Positions 24,933-32,799 of a stretch of DNA of 64,000 bases are shown in pieces. Origin of the DNA: CAADGN01 sp035443945. GTDB taxonomy: Bacteria > Planctomycetota > Phycisphaerae > Phycisphaerales > UBA1924. The notes beneath the pieces were generated by a model. The model made no database searches and was not told the DNA's origin. It saw only the letters and a program-made list of their open reading frames with translations. The translations under genes were made by a program, and so were the position numbers. The stretch covers positions 9,377 through 73,376 of the forward strand of contig DAOMNQ010000007.1 in the NCBI GenBank assembly GCA_035443945.1, in the 5' to 3' direction. Each line of letters begins with the position of its first letter. The stretch's first letter is position 1.

Positions 24933-26681
24933 ATGCAGACCGCCGTTCGCACCGATTTCGTTCCCGCCGACCTCGACGCGACGCGGTGGGAGAACGTGGA
25001 GCCGTACTTCCGCGCGCTGCGGGATCGTCCGGTGGAGTCGGCGTCGGACCTCGATCGGTGGCTGATCGACCGGGGCGAACTCGAGGCGGCCTGCCGCGAG
25101 GCCGAGGCAAACCTCTACGTGACCATGACCTGCGACACCGAGAACCGCGAGGCGTCCGAGGCCTTCACCCGGTACATCGAGTCCGTGCCGCCGAAGTTGA
25201 AACCCGCTGCCTTCGAACTGGACAAGCGGCAGGTCGAACTCTTCGCCCGGTTCCCGATGCCCGCCGAGCGCTACGGCGTGATCGAGCGCGACGTGCGGGC
25301 GGAGGTGGAACTGTTCCGCGAGGAGAACGTGCCGATCCAGACCGAACTGGAGAAACTGAGCCAGCGGTACCAGCAGATCACCGGGGCGATGACGGTGGTG
25401 TTCGAGGGCGAGGAGCGCACGCTGCCGCAGATGGGCCGGTACCAGGAGTCCACGGACCGCGCGGTGCGCGAGTCGGCCTGGCGGGCCGTCGCCGAGCGTC
25501 GGCTGCGCGACCGCGACGCGATCGACGAGACCTACGACGAGATGATCTCACGGCGCGACCGGATGGCGAAGAACGCCGGCTGCCCGACGTTCGTCGAGTA
25601 CGCGTTCCGCTCGATGCGGCGCTTCGACTACACGCCGGAGGACTGTTTCGCGTTCCACCGGGCGTGCGAGGCGATCGTGGTGCCGTTCGCGCGCAGGCTG
25701 AACGCGGAGCGGCGCGCATCGCTGGGCGTGGACCGTCTGCGCCCGTGGGACCTCGCGGTGGACGTGAAGGGCCGCCCGCCGCTGCGCCCGTTCGAGGGCG
25801 GGCGCGACCTGATGGCCAAGTCCGTGCGCACGTTCGAGCGGCTGGACCCTCGTCTGGCGGCGATGCTCGCCGAACTGGGCGACGGGTCGAACACGCGCGG
25901 CGCGGCCGGCGGCGCGTGCCTTGATCTCGACAGCCGTCGCGGCAAGGCCCCCGGCGGGTACCAGTACATGCGGGATCGCTCGCGTGTGCCGTTCATCTTC
26001 ATGAACGCCGCGGGCCTGCACCGCGACGTGGAGACGATGGTGCACGAGGCGGGTCATGCGTTCCATTCGATGCTGACACGCGACGAGCCGCTGCTGCACT
26101 ACCGGCATTCGCCGATCGAGTTCGCCGAGGTGGCGAGCATGTCGATGGAACTGCTGACCATGCCCTACTGGGGCGGCGAGGGGCGTGCGTTCTACCCCGA
26201 CGATGAGGACGCCGCCCGCGCGCGCCGCCAGCAACTCGAAGGCTCCGTGGTGCTGCTGCCGTGGATCGCGACGATCGACGCCTTCCAGCACTGGGTCTAC
26301 CGCCACCCCACGCACAGCCGCGAGCAACGGCTGGACCACTGGCTCGAACTCGACGAGCGGTTCGGCCCCGCGGTCTCGTGGGACGGCCTGGAGGACGCGC
26401 GGCGATGGACGTGGCAGCGCCAGCCGCACCTCTTCGGGCACGCGTTCTACTACATCGAGTACGGCATCGCGCAACTCGGCGCGCTCCAGTTGTGGCTCAC
26501 GTCGATCGAGCGGAGCGAGCGGGCAGCCATCGACGCCTATACCCGCGCCCTGAGCCTCGGCGGCTCGCGTCCGCTGCCGGAACTCTTCCGGGCCGCGGGA
26601 CTGCGGTTCGACTTCGGCCCCGAGACGGTCAAGCGCATCGTCGAGCGCGTCGAGGCGGAACTCGAAAAACTGCCGGAATAG
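24933..26681 (+). CDS. M3-family (oligoendopeptidase F-like) metallopeptidase
   Basis: 582 residues, ATG preceded by GGAGGT. It has the helical thimet/PepF architecture with the zinc site HEAGH at residues 371-375 (TMVHEAGHAFHSML) and the third ligand in SPIEFAEVASMSMELL about 25 residues later. HFGHAFYYIEYGIAQLGALQLW near the C terminus is typical of the PepF substrate channel. M3 peptidases degrade short oligopeptides. No signal peptide is present, so it is cytoplasmic. Its transcription is separated from the upstream pair by the terminator at 24849. Confidence 0.92.
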   Translation: MQTAVRTDFVPADLDATRWENVEPYFRALRDRPVESASDLDRWLIDRGELEAACREAEANLYVTMTCDTENREASEAFTRYIESVPPKLKPAAFELDKRQVELFARFPMPAERYGVIERDVRAEVELFREENVPIQTELEKLSQRYQQITGAMTVVFEGEERTLPQMGRYQESTDRAVRESAWRAVAERRLRDRDAIDETYDEMISRRDRMAKNAGCPTFVEYAFRSMRRFDYTPEDCFAFHRACEAIVVPFARRLNAERRASLGVDRLRPWDLAVDVKGRPPLRPFEGGRDLMAKSVRTFERLDPRLAAMLAELGDGSNTRGAAGGACLDLDSRRGKAPGGYQYMRDRSRVPFIFMNAAGLHRDVETMVHEAGHAFHSMLTRDEPLLHYRHSPIEFAEVASMSMELLTMPYWGGEGRAFYPDDEDAARARRQQLEGSVVLLPWIATIDAFQHWVYRHPTHSREQRLDHWLELDERFGPAVSWDGLEDARRWTWQRQPHLFGHAFYYIEYGIAQLGALQLWLTSIERSERAAIDAYTRALSLGGSRPLPELFRAAGLRFDFGPETVKRIVERVEAELEKLPE

Positions 26682-26726
26682 CGCGGAAGCGCCCCGCTCG
26701 CTCGCGTGAGTCCCGCGCCGCGCTGT

Positions 26727-26750
26727 CGCTCCCCCTTCGGGCCGGGAGCG
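26727..26750. terminator. Possible hairpin after M3 peptidase gene
   Basis: CGCTCCC, a 10-base loop, GGGAGCG: a perfect 7-bp stem about 45 bases after the M3 stop. There is no T-run, so it is only a weak terminator candidate or mRNA-end stabiliser. Confidence 0.35.
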
Positions 26751-26794
26751 TCCCGGCAGCAACACACACCTACGCAGCCAACGGGAGCCGGATC

Positions 26795-27661
26795 ATGGCA
26801 CGTCTCATCGTTCGTTCGCGTTCGTTTGCGCGTCTTGCGCTCGCCGCTTCGCTCGCGCTTGGGGTTCTCGCGCCCGGCGCGCTCGCGGGCGTCGAGGTGG
26901 AGATCACCGGGGTCAGCGGGGGGGTGCAGGTGAAGAAGGCCGGTTCGGACGAGTGGACCGACCTGAAGGAGGGCGACACGCTCGGCGAGGGCGATGTCGT
27001 GCGCCTCCCCGGCAGTTTCACGTGGGTCAAGTGGAAGCGGATCGACGACGGCGGCTGCGGCAACCAGGGCGAGGCCGGCACCGGCCTCTCGAAGGTGAAG
27101 GAACTCGAGGTCGGCAAGGACATCCGCTCCGCCGCGCCGCCCGCGGGCTACTTCCACATGGTCAACGACGGCGGGCAGGACGCCGGCTCGGCGGAGATCA
27201 CCGAGACCGGCAACTGCCAGGGGGAGCAGCACTGCGGGATCAGTTCCGAGGTCGCTGTCGCCGCTCCCATGGACTTCACGCCCCAGGGCATGGAGACGCA
27301 CTTCGTCGGCTCGTGGGAGCACACCCCCGAGGGCATCGTGACCACCTTCGCCAACGCCCCGTGGAGCCCGATCCCCGTCTTCTCGACGCCCCTCTACGGC
27401 CCGTTCCTCGACCAGTTGATCCCCGTCTTCCCTGGGCAGGCGATCCACTGGTTCGAGAACGGCACCTTCGTCTTCGGCCCGTGGCAGAACCCGTGCCGCG
27501 CCGACTTCAACGGTGACACGGTCGTGAACACGCTCGACGTGCTCGCCTTCCTCAACGCCTACACCGCCCGCGACCCGCGCGCCGACTTCAACGGCGATAC
27601 GGTCATCAACTCCCTGGATGTTCTGGAGTTCCTGAACGCCTACACGCAGGGCTGCGACTGA
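26795..27661 (+). CDS. Exported GC-type dockerin-anchored protein 1
   Basis: 288 residues. Signal peptide: FARLALAASLALGVLAPGALAG. The N-terminal domain reads VEVEITGVSGGVQVKKAGSDEWTDLKEGDTLGEGDVVRLP, the pattern of the FecR/LysM-like 'GDxL..Gd.v...' strand, and is followed by a unique beta-rich region. The C terminus carries two dockerin-like repeats (RADFNGDTVVNTLDVLAFLN and a second copy from about residue 262), each with a Ca-binding D-x-N-x-D loop, ending QGCD. This GC-type tail is common in Phycisphaerae exported proteins and is thought to be an anchoring or sorting module. The role of the N-terminal part is unknown. Confidence 0.85.
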   Translation: MARLIVRSRSFARLALAASLALGVLAPGALAGVEVEITGVSGGVQVKKAGSDEWTDLKEGDTLGEGDVVRLPGSFTWVKWKRIDDGGCGNQGEAGTGLSKVKELEVGKDIRSAAPPAGYFHMVNDGGQDAGSAEITETGNCQGEQHCGISSEVAVAAPMDFTPQGMETHFVGSWEHTPEGIVTTFANAPWSPIPVFSTPLYGPFLDQLIPVFPGQAIHWFENGTFVFGPWQNPCRADFNGDTVVNTLDVLAFLNAYTARDPRADFNGDTVINSLDVLEFLNAYTQGCD

Positions 27662-27694
27662 TCCGGCCCCTTCTGAGCGCCGTTCGTCTCCGGG

Positions 27695-27726
27695 GCGGGG
27701 CCTTTCCAGGCCCCGCTCTCCTTTTC
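27695..27726 (+). terminator. Intrinsic terminator after dockerin gene 1
   Basis: GCGGGGCCT, TTCC, AGGCCCCGC gives a perfect 9-bp stem, then TCTCCTTTTCG. It sits 34 bases after the stop at 27661. Confidence 0.85.
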
Positions 27727-27785
27727 GCCCCCTTCTCCGCGGCAAGCGAGGGCACGCCGCACCACCACCATGAATCTCGGATCGG

Positions 27786-27825
27786 CGTGAGTGTCGGCCG
27801 GCGGCGTCGCTGAACACCCGGCCCG
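27786..27825 (+). promoter_or_regulatory. Upstream block shared with dockerin gene 3
   Basis: The core CGGCGTCGCTGAACACCCG (27802-27820) matches 17 of 19 positions with CGGCATCGCTGACCACCCG upstream of the next dockerin gene (29271-29289). Similarity runs outward to a CGTGAG at the left and GCCCG at the right. It could be a promoter, a leader element or a duplication relic. Confidence 0.4.
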
Positions 27826-27937
27826 AACGCAGCACAGCCGCGGGCCGCCGAGACGAGCGACGAGCCGTCCGATCCCGCGGGCGTTCCGCGGGCGGGTCGC
27901 ACGCCGCCCCGATCGTCCACTCGAAAGGACCAGACCC

Positions 27938-29182
27938 ATGACCACGCAGCGCACCAACCGAACCGTCCGCTCGAACCGGCTTGTCCGCGCCGCGGCGATG
28001 CTCGTCGCCGCCGCCGGGATCGCGTTCTCGGCCGCCGCCGGCCCGGAGGACCAGGGCACGAAGTACCCGGTCGGGGTCACCATCGGGGACACTGAAGTGT
28101 CCGGCATCGTGGACTCGGGCGGGACGACGACGCTGTCGTACGAGGACGCGAAGAAACTGGGCCTGCTGGACGAGAACGGCGACCCGAAGAAACCCGCCGA
28201 CGGCTCGGTGTCGCTCGGCGGCACCGGCGGCGGCTCCGTCAAGTGCCACGTCTTCAACAAGGTCAAGATCAAGGTCCAGCCCAAGAACGCGGACGGGACG
28301 AACAACGGCCCCGCCCGCGAGATCGAAGTCAAGGTCTTCGTGCCCAAGAAGCCCTCGGAGCAGGACGGCGACAACGACGCCGCCAAGGCCAGGAAGACCA
28401 ACTCCGTCGTCACCAAGGTCGGCGCGAACGTGGCCGGCGCGACCATCGACGGCCACAAACTCGTGCTGAACGACAAGGAGACGGCCGATCCGAAGAAGAA
28501 CGCACGCAGCACCGGCTGGGTCCAGTTGAACCAGCAGCCCCAGCAGCAGGCCCCCGTGCAGCAGGACGACAACTACGAGGACGAGATCATCGAGGAGACG
28601 AGTTTCGCCCTGCCGGCCCACCTCAACGGTCAGCCGGTCATGGCACGCATGATCGCGTCGCCCGTCTCGTGCATCTCCCAGCAACTCGCCATGAACCTCG
28701 GCATCGTCCCCGTCGGCCAGGCCGAACTGGACTTCGCCAATCACTCCGCCCTCTTCACCGGCGGCCTGACGGACATCGTCCCCGACGCCGACCAGCCCGT
28801 CGTCTGCAACTACGGACACGCGTTCGTCGAGATCATGACCGTCTTCGGCCCCCCAATCCAGAACCAGCCGGTGGCCTTCTTCATTCTCCCGCCGTCGTTC
28901 CTGCCGAACCCCGGTGCGGTCGTCCTCGGCGGCAACGCCTACATACCCGAGAACCACTCCGGCTGGCTCGACAACGAGACCGGCCTCTTCAACCTCATGC
29001 CGCTCTTCGTGCCCTGCCCCGCGGACTTCAACGGCGACACGGTCGTCAACACCCTCGACGTGCTCGCGTTCCTGAACGCCTACACCCAGGGCGATCCTGC
29101 GGCCGACTTCAACGGCGACACCGTCATCAACACGCTGGACGTGCTGGCGTTCCTGAACGCCTACACCGCCGGCTGCGACTGA
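27938..29182 (+). CDS. Exported GC-type dockerin protein 2 with retropepsin-like halves
   Basis: 414 residues. A signal peptide runs to about residue 34 (AAAMLVAAAGIAFSAAAG). GVTIGDTEVSGIVDSGGTTTLSYEDAKKLGL resembles the flap and active-site strand of clan AA aspartic (retropepsin-like) proteases, with D59-S60-G61 in place of DTG. After a charged, Gln-rich linker, a second similar half (LPAHLNGQPVMARMIASPVSCISQQLAMNLGI) has Ala where the second Asp would be. The C terminus holds two dockerin-like repeats and ends AGCD. It may be an inactive, ligand-binding relative of aspartic proteases displayed by the dockerin tail. The aspartic-fold reading is inference and not certain. Confidence 0.8.
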   Translation: MTTQRTNRTVRSNRLVRAAAMLVAAAGIAFSAAAGPEDQGTKYPVGVTIGDTEVSGIVDSGGTTTLSYEDAKKLGLLDENGDPKKPADGSVSLGGTGGGSVKCHVFNKVKIKVQPKNADGTNNGPAREIEVKVFVPKKPSEQDGDNDAAKARKTNSVVTKVGANVAGATIDGHKLVLNDKETADPKKNARSTGWVQLNQQPQQQAPVQQDDNYEDEIIEETSFALPAHLNGQPVMARMIASPVSCISQQLAMNLGIVPVGQAELDFANHSALFTGGLTDIVPDADQPVVCNYGHAFVEIMTVFGPPIQNQPVAFFILPPSFLPNPGAVVLGGNAYIPENHSGWLDNETGLFNLMPLFVPCPADFNGDTVVNTLDVLAFLNAYTQGDPAADFNGDTVINTLDVLAFLNAYTAGCD

Positions 29183-29209
29183 CGCCAGGCTCCTCCCCGA
29201 CCCTGCACG

Positions 29210-29246
29210 CGGCGGCCGCCCCCACGGGCGGCCGCCGATTTTCTTC
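29210..29246 (+). terminator. Intrinsic terminator after dockerin gene 2
   Basis: CGGCGGCCGCCC, CCAC, GGGCGGCCGCCG forms a perfect 12-bp stem, followed by ATTTTCTTCG. It lies 28 bases after the stop at 29182. Confidence 0.88.
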
Positions 29247-29253
29247 GCGCTCC

Positions 29254-29295
29254 GCGTGAGAGCCACCGGACGGCATCGCTGACCACCCGTGCCCG
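29254..29295 (+). promoter_or_regulatory. Upstream block shared with dockerin gene 2
   Basis: Second copy of the element described at 27786-27825. It ends about 47 bases before the ATG at 29342, whereas the first copy ends about 113 bases before its ATG, so the spacing is not conserved. Confidence 0.4.
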
Positions 29296-29341
29296 GGATC
29301 GTCCTCGGCACACGCACGCATCCCGAGACAAGGAGCCTCTC

Positions 29342-30352
29342 ATGTTCACGAAGACCACCCGAACCGGCCCGTGCTGCCTGCTCGCCGCCTTCGCCGTCGC
29401 CGCGGCTGCCCTTGCCGCCCACGCCCAGACCAACGTGCCGCGCGGCGGCGCGGTGGTCAAAGTCGGGGCGGGCAGCGCGCAGGTGATCGTCAAGGTTCGC
29501 AACACGACCGGCGACAAGGCCGAGGACGTGACGATCGGCCTCGAAGGCGTCGGCAAGACCGGCACGCTCATCAAGGAGGCCGACGTGCTTGGCCGCAACG
29601 ACGATAGCGTCGACGACGACGGCGACGGCGTGCTTCAGGACGACGAGAACGACACCGTCGTTGATCCGGCCGACACCGTCGCCAAGTGCATCCTCAAAAG
29701 CCCCGGCTCCATCGCCAACGACGAGACCATCGAGATCAAGATCGTCTTCACCGGCAAGACCCCCGAGGGGACGCAACTGCGCATCAAGTTCTCCACCGAG
29801 CGCGACGGCGTCCACTGCGACATGCTCGAGTTCGCGTCGCTGGGCGACGACGACAGCGGTGTCGTCGAGGTCACCACCGGCGCGGCACAGATCGCCACGG
29901 GTGTCGTGAACGCCGGGCACGAGCCTATCGCCGGCCTGATGCTCAACAGCCGCGAGCCGTACTTCGACCCCTACATGCCGCCGGAGTGCTCCGTCGATCG
30001 CCCCGCCGAGTCCTGGATGGATGCCGACGGCACGCTCCGCATCGCCTTCGAAGCCCCGCTGCTGCCCGGCGAGGCCGCGGGCATCTACCTCATCCTCCCC
30101 CTGCCCGTCCTCTCGGAGCAGGAGTCCTTCAAGATCGAGATCCGCCCGTGGATGCCGCACTGGAGTTGCCCCGCCGACTTCAACGGCGACACGGTCGTCA
30201 ATACGCTCGACGTGCTCGCCTTCCTCAACGCCTACACCTCGGGCGACGCCGCGGCCGACTTCAACCACGACGGCGTCATCAACACGCTCGACGTGCTCGC
30301 CTTCCTGAACGCCTACACCGCCGACTGCGAATGCCCCGACGGCTGCGACTGA
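29342..30352 (+). CDS. Exported GC-type dockerin-anchored protein 3
   Basis: 336 residues. Signal peptide: CCLLAAFAVAAAALAAHAQT. The first domain (about 35-140) looks like an Ig/CARDB-type fold: VVKVGAGSAQVIVKVRNTTGDKAEDVTIGLEGVG. It includes an acidic loop, DDDGDGVLQDDEND, resembling a thrombospondin-3/EF-type calcium site. A second beta-rich part follows. Two dockerin-like repeats lie at the C terminus (ADFNGDTVVNTLDVLAFLN and ADFNHDGVINTLDVLAFLN), ending ECPDGCD. SD-like AAGGAG precedes the ATG. It is predicted to be an extracellular or surface protein of unknown partner. Confidence 0.85.
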   Translation: MFTKTTRTGPCCLLAAFAVAAAALAAHAQTNVPRGGAVVKVGAGSAQVIVKVRNTTGDKAEDVTIGLEGVGKTGTLIKEADVLGRNDDSVDDDGDGVLQDDENDTVVDPADTVAKCILKSPGSIANDETIEIKIVFTGKTPEGTQLRIKFSTERDGVHCDMLEFASLGDDDSGVVEVTTGAAQIATGVVNAGHEPIAGLMLNSREPYFDPYMPPECSVDRPAESWMDADGTLRIAFEAPLLPGEAAGIYLILPLPVLSEQESFKIEIRPWMPHWSCPADFNGDTVVNTLDVLAFLNAYTSGDAAADFNHDGVINTLDVLAFLNAYTADCECPDGCD

Positions 30353-30376
30353 GCGCCCTACGACCCGATTCCAAAC

Positions 30377-30408
30377 GGCGGCTGCGCTTTCCGAGCGGCC
30401 GCCTTTTC
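30377..30408 (+). terminator. Intrinsic terminator after dockerin gene 3
   Basis: GGCGGCTGC, loop, GCGGCCGCC (one G-T wobble) followed by TTTTCAAC. It lies 25 bases after the stop at 30352 and separates the dockerin cluster from the Cys-rich/C39 cassette. Confidence 0.82.
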
Positions 30409-30534
30409 AACTGTCGGAAGGTGCACGACCAGCCCCCAGAGGCCAAGATGAGATGATCCGTAGACAGGATCGCGACGACAGGATGTGCCGGCGCTTACCC
30501 TGGTTTCTCAAAATTCCCACAAGAATCTCTTGAT

Positions 30535-30587
30535 CCCCCCCCCCCAAAGGTATCATGGGTGGACGCTTCGGCTATCGGATGCCGATA
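30535..30587 (+). promoter_or_regulatory. C11 tract and palindrome upstream of the Cys-rich gene
   Basis: A run of eleven C (30535-30545) is followed by GGTATC and then TATCGG-ATG-CCGATA (30573-30587), a perfect 6-bp inverted repeat ending 28 bases before the ATG. The GGTATC/GATACC words give an alternative pairing. This may be an operator or leader hairpin; the C tract could vary in length. Confidence 0.35.
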
Positions 30588-30615
30588 CCGACAGGTACCA
30601 GAACGGGAGACGACC

Positions 30616-31038
30616 ATGCGACTCAACGCTATGTTCGGTTTCGCGATCCCCATCTTGGGCATGGCGCTCATCGCCTTCGCGAGCGCATCCCCGTCTGTGA
30701 GAACGCCAGGCACAACGGGACTCCGCGCGCTGTCCGATTCGGAACTGACCCACTTCGTCGGAGCGGACGATGGCGGACCCGGCGTACCGCCCCCGAAGGA
30801 CTGCTATCCGTCGCCAGCGAGCTGCTCGCCCATCATGCCCTGCCCCCAGACGGGGGCATACCCCTGCACAACCTGCGCATCAGGCGGCGCATCGAACATC
30901 TGCAATGACGCTCAGCCACAAGGATGCACGAGCACCGGCATCGTCGTCTGTCCGACCGCCGGGCGAGGTAACTGCTTCAATGGTGCGTGCGTGGTCACGG
31001 CGCCGCAGGAGTGCGGCGTTCGCTACACGTGCCCGTAG
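30616..31038 (+). CDS. Secreted Cys-rich peptide precursor with double-glycine-type leader
   Basis: 140 residues; GGGAG lies 8 bases before the ATG. A hydrophobic signal segment (FGFAIPILGMALIAFASA) is followed by LSDSELTHFVGA at residues 39-50. This fits the double-glycine leader consensus L-S-x2-E-L-x2-hydrophobic-x-G-(G/A) at every key position. The remainder starts DDGGPGVPPPKDC and contains twelve Cys (63, 70, 76, 84, 87, 96, 104, 112, 120, 125, 133, 139), many with Pro and Gly, so a disulfide-rich core is likely. A C39 peptidase, the family that cleaves after GG/GA leaders, is encoded two genes downstream. No homologous function is recognised; the maturation model is inference. Confidence 0.72.
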   Translation: MRLNAMFGFAIPILGMALIAFASASPSVRTPGTTGLRALSDSELTHFVGADDGGPGVPPPKDCYPSPASCSPIMPCPQTGAYPCTTCASGGASNICNDAQPQGCTSTGIVVCPTAGRGNCFNGACVVTAPQECGVRYTCP

Positions 31039-31076
31039 CGTCGAAGCACAGCAGAGCAGGGCGCCTGGAGCACCCC

Positions 31077-32219
31077 ATGATCGCCACACTTTGGCGAAGC
31101 TTCATGGCAACGGCAGTTATCGCCTGCATTTCGCAGATGGTCGCTGCACAGAACCATCCCCCTCCTACCCGAGACTCTCTCTGCGACGCGATAGCGGCAT
31201 ACCGCGCCCGCTGGACCTCGTTCGGGGCGCAGTACATCGTCACGCAGCATTTCGTCTCGTCCATCCACACGGACACGCTCGTGGTGGACGGCGGCCGCGT
31301 CTTCATCGATCGCGACCTGCGGCGTGAAACGAGAGATGGCCCTATCCGTGAGCGCTGGATGATGTGCTTCGACGGGGAGCAGACCTGGAATATTACTCCG
31401 AGGCGCGGTGCAGCGGACCTCGTTCTTATAACGCCCGGGCTTGACCGCATTCACATCGACCTGGAATCGACCCGCTCCCTCTTGGGCGCCTGGCTCCATG
31501 AGTTCAAGCAGCCCCTCGACGAGACCCTGCACGATCGCGCGTGGAAGACCGAACGGATCGAGGCCGGGCATTGGATTGACAGCCTGGAGACGATCCTCGT
31601 CGAACTGTCGCAGCAGTCAAACGTCCGCCAGGTGATGCGGTACTGGCTCGCGCCGGAGCGGGACTTCCTGCCGGTCAGGCGCGAGCTCGCCATCGATGAC
31701 CCGTCGGCAGGCGCCGGGGAGCAGATCCTCAACGAGTACCGCGTCACCCGCTTTAGGAAGTTTGAGCACGGGTGGTTTCCGGTCGAGATGGAGTGGGCTT
31801 CGGCGGGAACGCTGCTTGTGAGCATGAAAGTGAACACCGTATCCACCGAACCCGGCCTCTTCGACGCCCGCTTCGCATCCATGGTCAGGCCGCCCGCGAA
31901 CGTAACGGACCTGGTTCGCGACGAGGTGTACCATCTTGCCTCGGATGAAGACATCACCACGATCCGATCGCTCCCGCGAGACGAGGATGCATCTCTCGCA
32001 CTCGCCAACTTCCTCGAAGGTGTGGACCCGAAGGTGGCCGATGCGGTACGGTCAAGCGAGGCCGAATACCGTCGGCTGCGAGCCGAGGAGGCCGCGGTTG
32101 AAACTGGCGGAGAGGTTTCCCGGACATCGTGGATGTTCATCGCAGTCGGGATCGGTGCTGCGCTCCTCAGCGCCGCCGGAGCAGTGTGGTGGTTGGTCTT
32201 GAGGCGTCAGAGCGCATAG
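31077..32219 (+). CDS. LolA-like exported protein with C-terminal membrane anchor
   Basis: 380 residues. A signal peptide is likely (MATAVIACISQMVAAQ). The middle (about 35-290) has the alternating beta pattern of the LolA/LolB-like 'outer-membrane lipoprotein sorting' fold: LVVDGGRVFIDRDLRRETRDG, RWMMCFDGEQTWNI, YWLAPERDFLPVRRELAI, VTRFRKFEHGWFPVEMEWAS. One C-terminal helix (WMFIAVGIGAALLSAAGAVWWLVLRRQ) would anchor it with most of the protein in the periplasm. It starts 38 bases after the Cys-rich gene and ends 31 bases before the C39 gene, so the three form one unit. The role may be carrying or presenting the peptide; this is not shown by sequence. Confidence 0.65.
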   Translation: MIATLWRSFMATAVIACISQMVAAQNHPPPTRDSLCDAIAAYRARWTSFGAQYIVTQHFVSSIHTDTLVVDGGRVFIDRDLRRETRDGPIRERWMMCFDGEQTWNITPRRGAADLVLITPGLDRIHIDLESTRSLLGAWLHEFKQPLDETLHDRAWKTERIEAGHWIDSLETILVELSQQSNVRQVMRYWLAPERDFLPVRRELAIDDPSAGAGEQILNEYRVTRFRKFEHGWFPVEMEWASAGTLLVSMKVNTVSTEPGLFDARFASMVRPPANVTDLVRDEVYHLASDEDITTIRSLPRDEDASLALANFLEGVDPKVADAVRSSEAEYRRLRAEEAAVETGGEVSRTSWMFIAVGIGAALLSAAGAVWWLVLRRQSA

Positions 32220-32250
32220 CAGGCGTGCCACGAGACAGGAGGCGACATTG

Positions 32251-32799
32251 GTGTCTCAGACAACCGGTCTCTGGCTACTCACCGCATTCGCGGCTTTCTC
32301 GCCTCCGATGGCAACGGTTGAGCAACCGGTCACCAACACCCCCCCGTCCGTCGAGATCGGTGATGCCACCCCCGCAGCGCTTCCCAGGCATTGCGGTGCC
32401 AACAGCGTGTTTGTGGCCTCCGCCGTCCTCGGATCGCCGCTCCCGCTCAGCCGCTGCATCGAAGCCGTTCCTCCGCGTGGCGTCGGCAATACGATGTTGG
32501 AACTCAAACAGGGCCTCGAGTCGCTCGGCTTCCGCGTCCAGGCATTCGCCGTCCGTTCAGGGCAACTCGCGTCGCTCCGCGGAACGTTTTTGCTCTGGAT
32601 CCCGCCGGGGGTAGAAGTCCGCACGCTATCAGGCGAACGATTCACTGCCGGGCATTATGTAGTCCTTCATCGTCGCACCGACGGGGAGTGGCTGTTTCTG
32701 GACTACCCGTCCGCCGCGCTCGTCATAGAGCCCGAGACATGGCTCGGGGCTGATCACCGACCAGATCGAACTCGTGCTCACAGCGTCAGACGGGAGTGA
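32251..32799 (+). CDS. Stand-alone C39-like cysteine peptidase (3' end frameshifted)
   Basis: The GTG at 32251 follows AGGAGG by eight bases. A short hydrophobic N terminus (GLWLLTAFAAFSPPMA) suggests export. HCGANSVFVASAVLG carries the nucleophile Cys48, TMLELKQGLESLGFRVQAFAV is the typical C39 helix/strand, HYVVLHRRTDGEWLFLDYPSA gives His135 and Asp151. The oxyanion Gln usual before the Cys is not evident. There is no ABC transporter part. After ...EPETWLG the frame drifts and stops at 32799. In the next frame LITDQIELVLTASDGSEHVV continues to a stop at 32839; removing one G from GGGG (32746-32749) would join them. The catalytic triad lies before the shift. Confidence 0.7.
   Translation: MSQTTGLWLLTAFAAFSPPMATVEQPVTNTPPSVEIGDATPAALPRHCGANSVFVASAVLGSPLPLSRCIEAVPPRGVGNTMLELKQGLESLGFRVQAFAVRSGQLASLRGTFLLWIPPGVEVRTLSGERFTAGHYVVLHRRTDGEWLFLDYPSAALVIEPETWLGADHRPDRTRAHSVRRE

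Larger units (their letters stand above)
27500..30318 (+). repeat. Six near-identical dockerin-coding repeat units in three genes
   Basis: Units of about 66 bases start at roughly 27500, 27580, 29020, 29101, 30171 and 30252. All encode ADFN(G/H)D(T/G)V(V/I)N(T/S)LDVL(A/E)FLNAYT. DNA identity is high even at third positions, so gene conversion or recombination between the genes is likely. Confidence 0.8.

Noticed and set aside
26537..30268. Very long open frame on the minus strand opposite the dockerin genes
   Set aside because: It is a GC-bias shadow: no family resemblance, low-complexity composition, and it crosses three genes with signal peptides, repeats and terminators on the plus strand.
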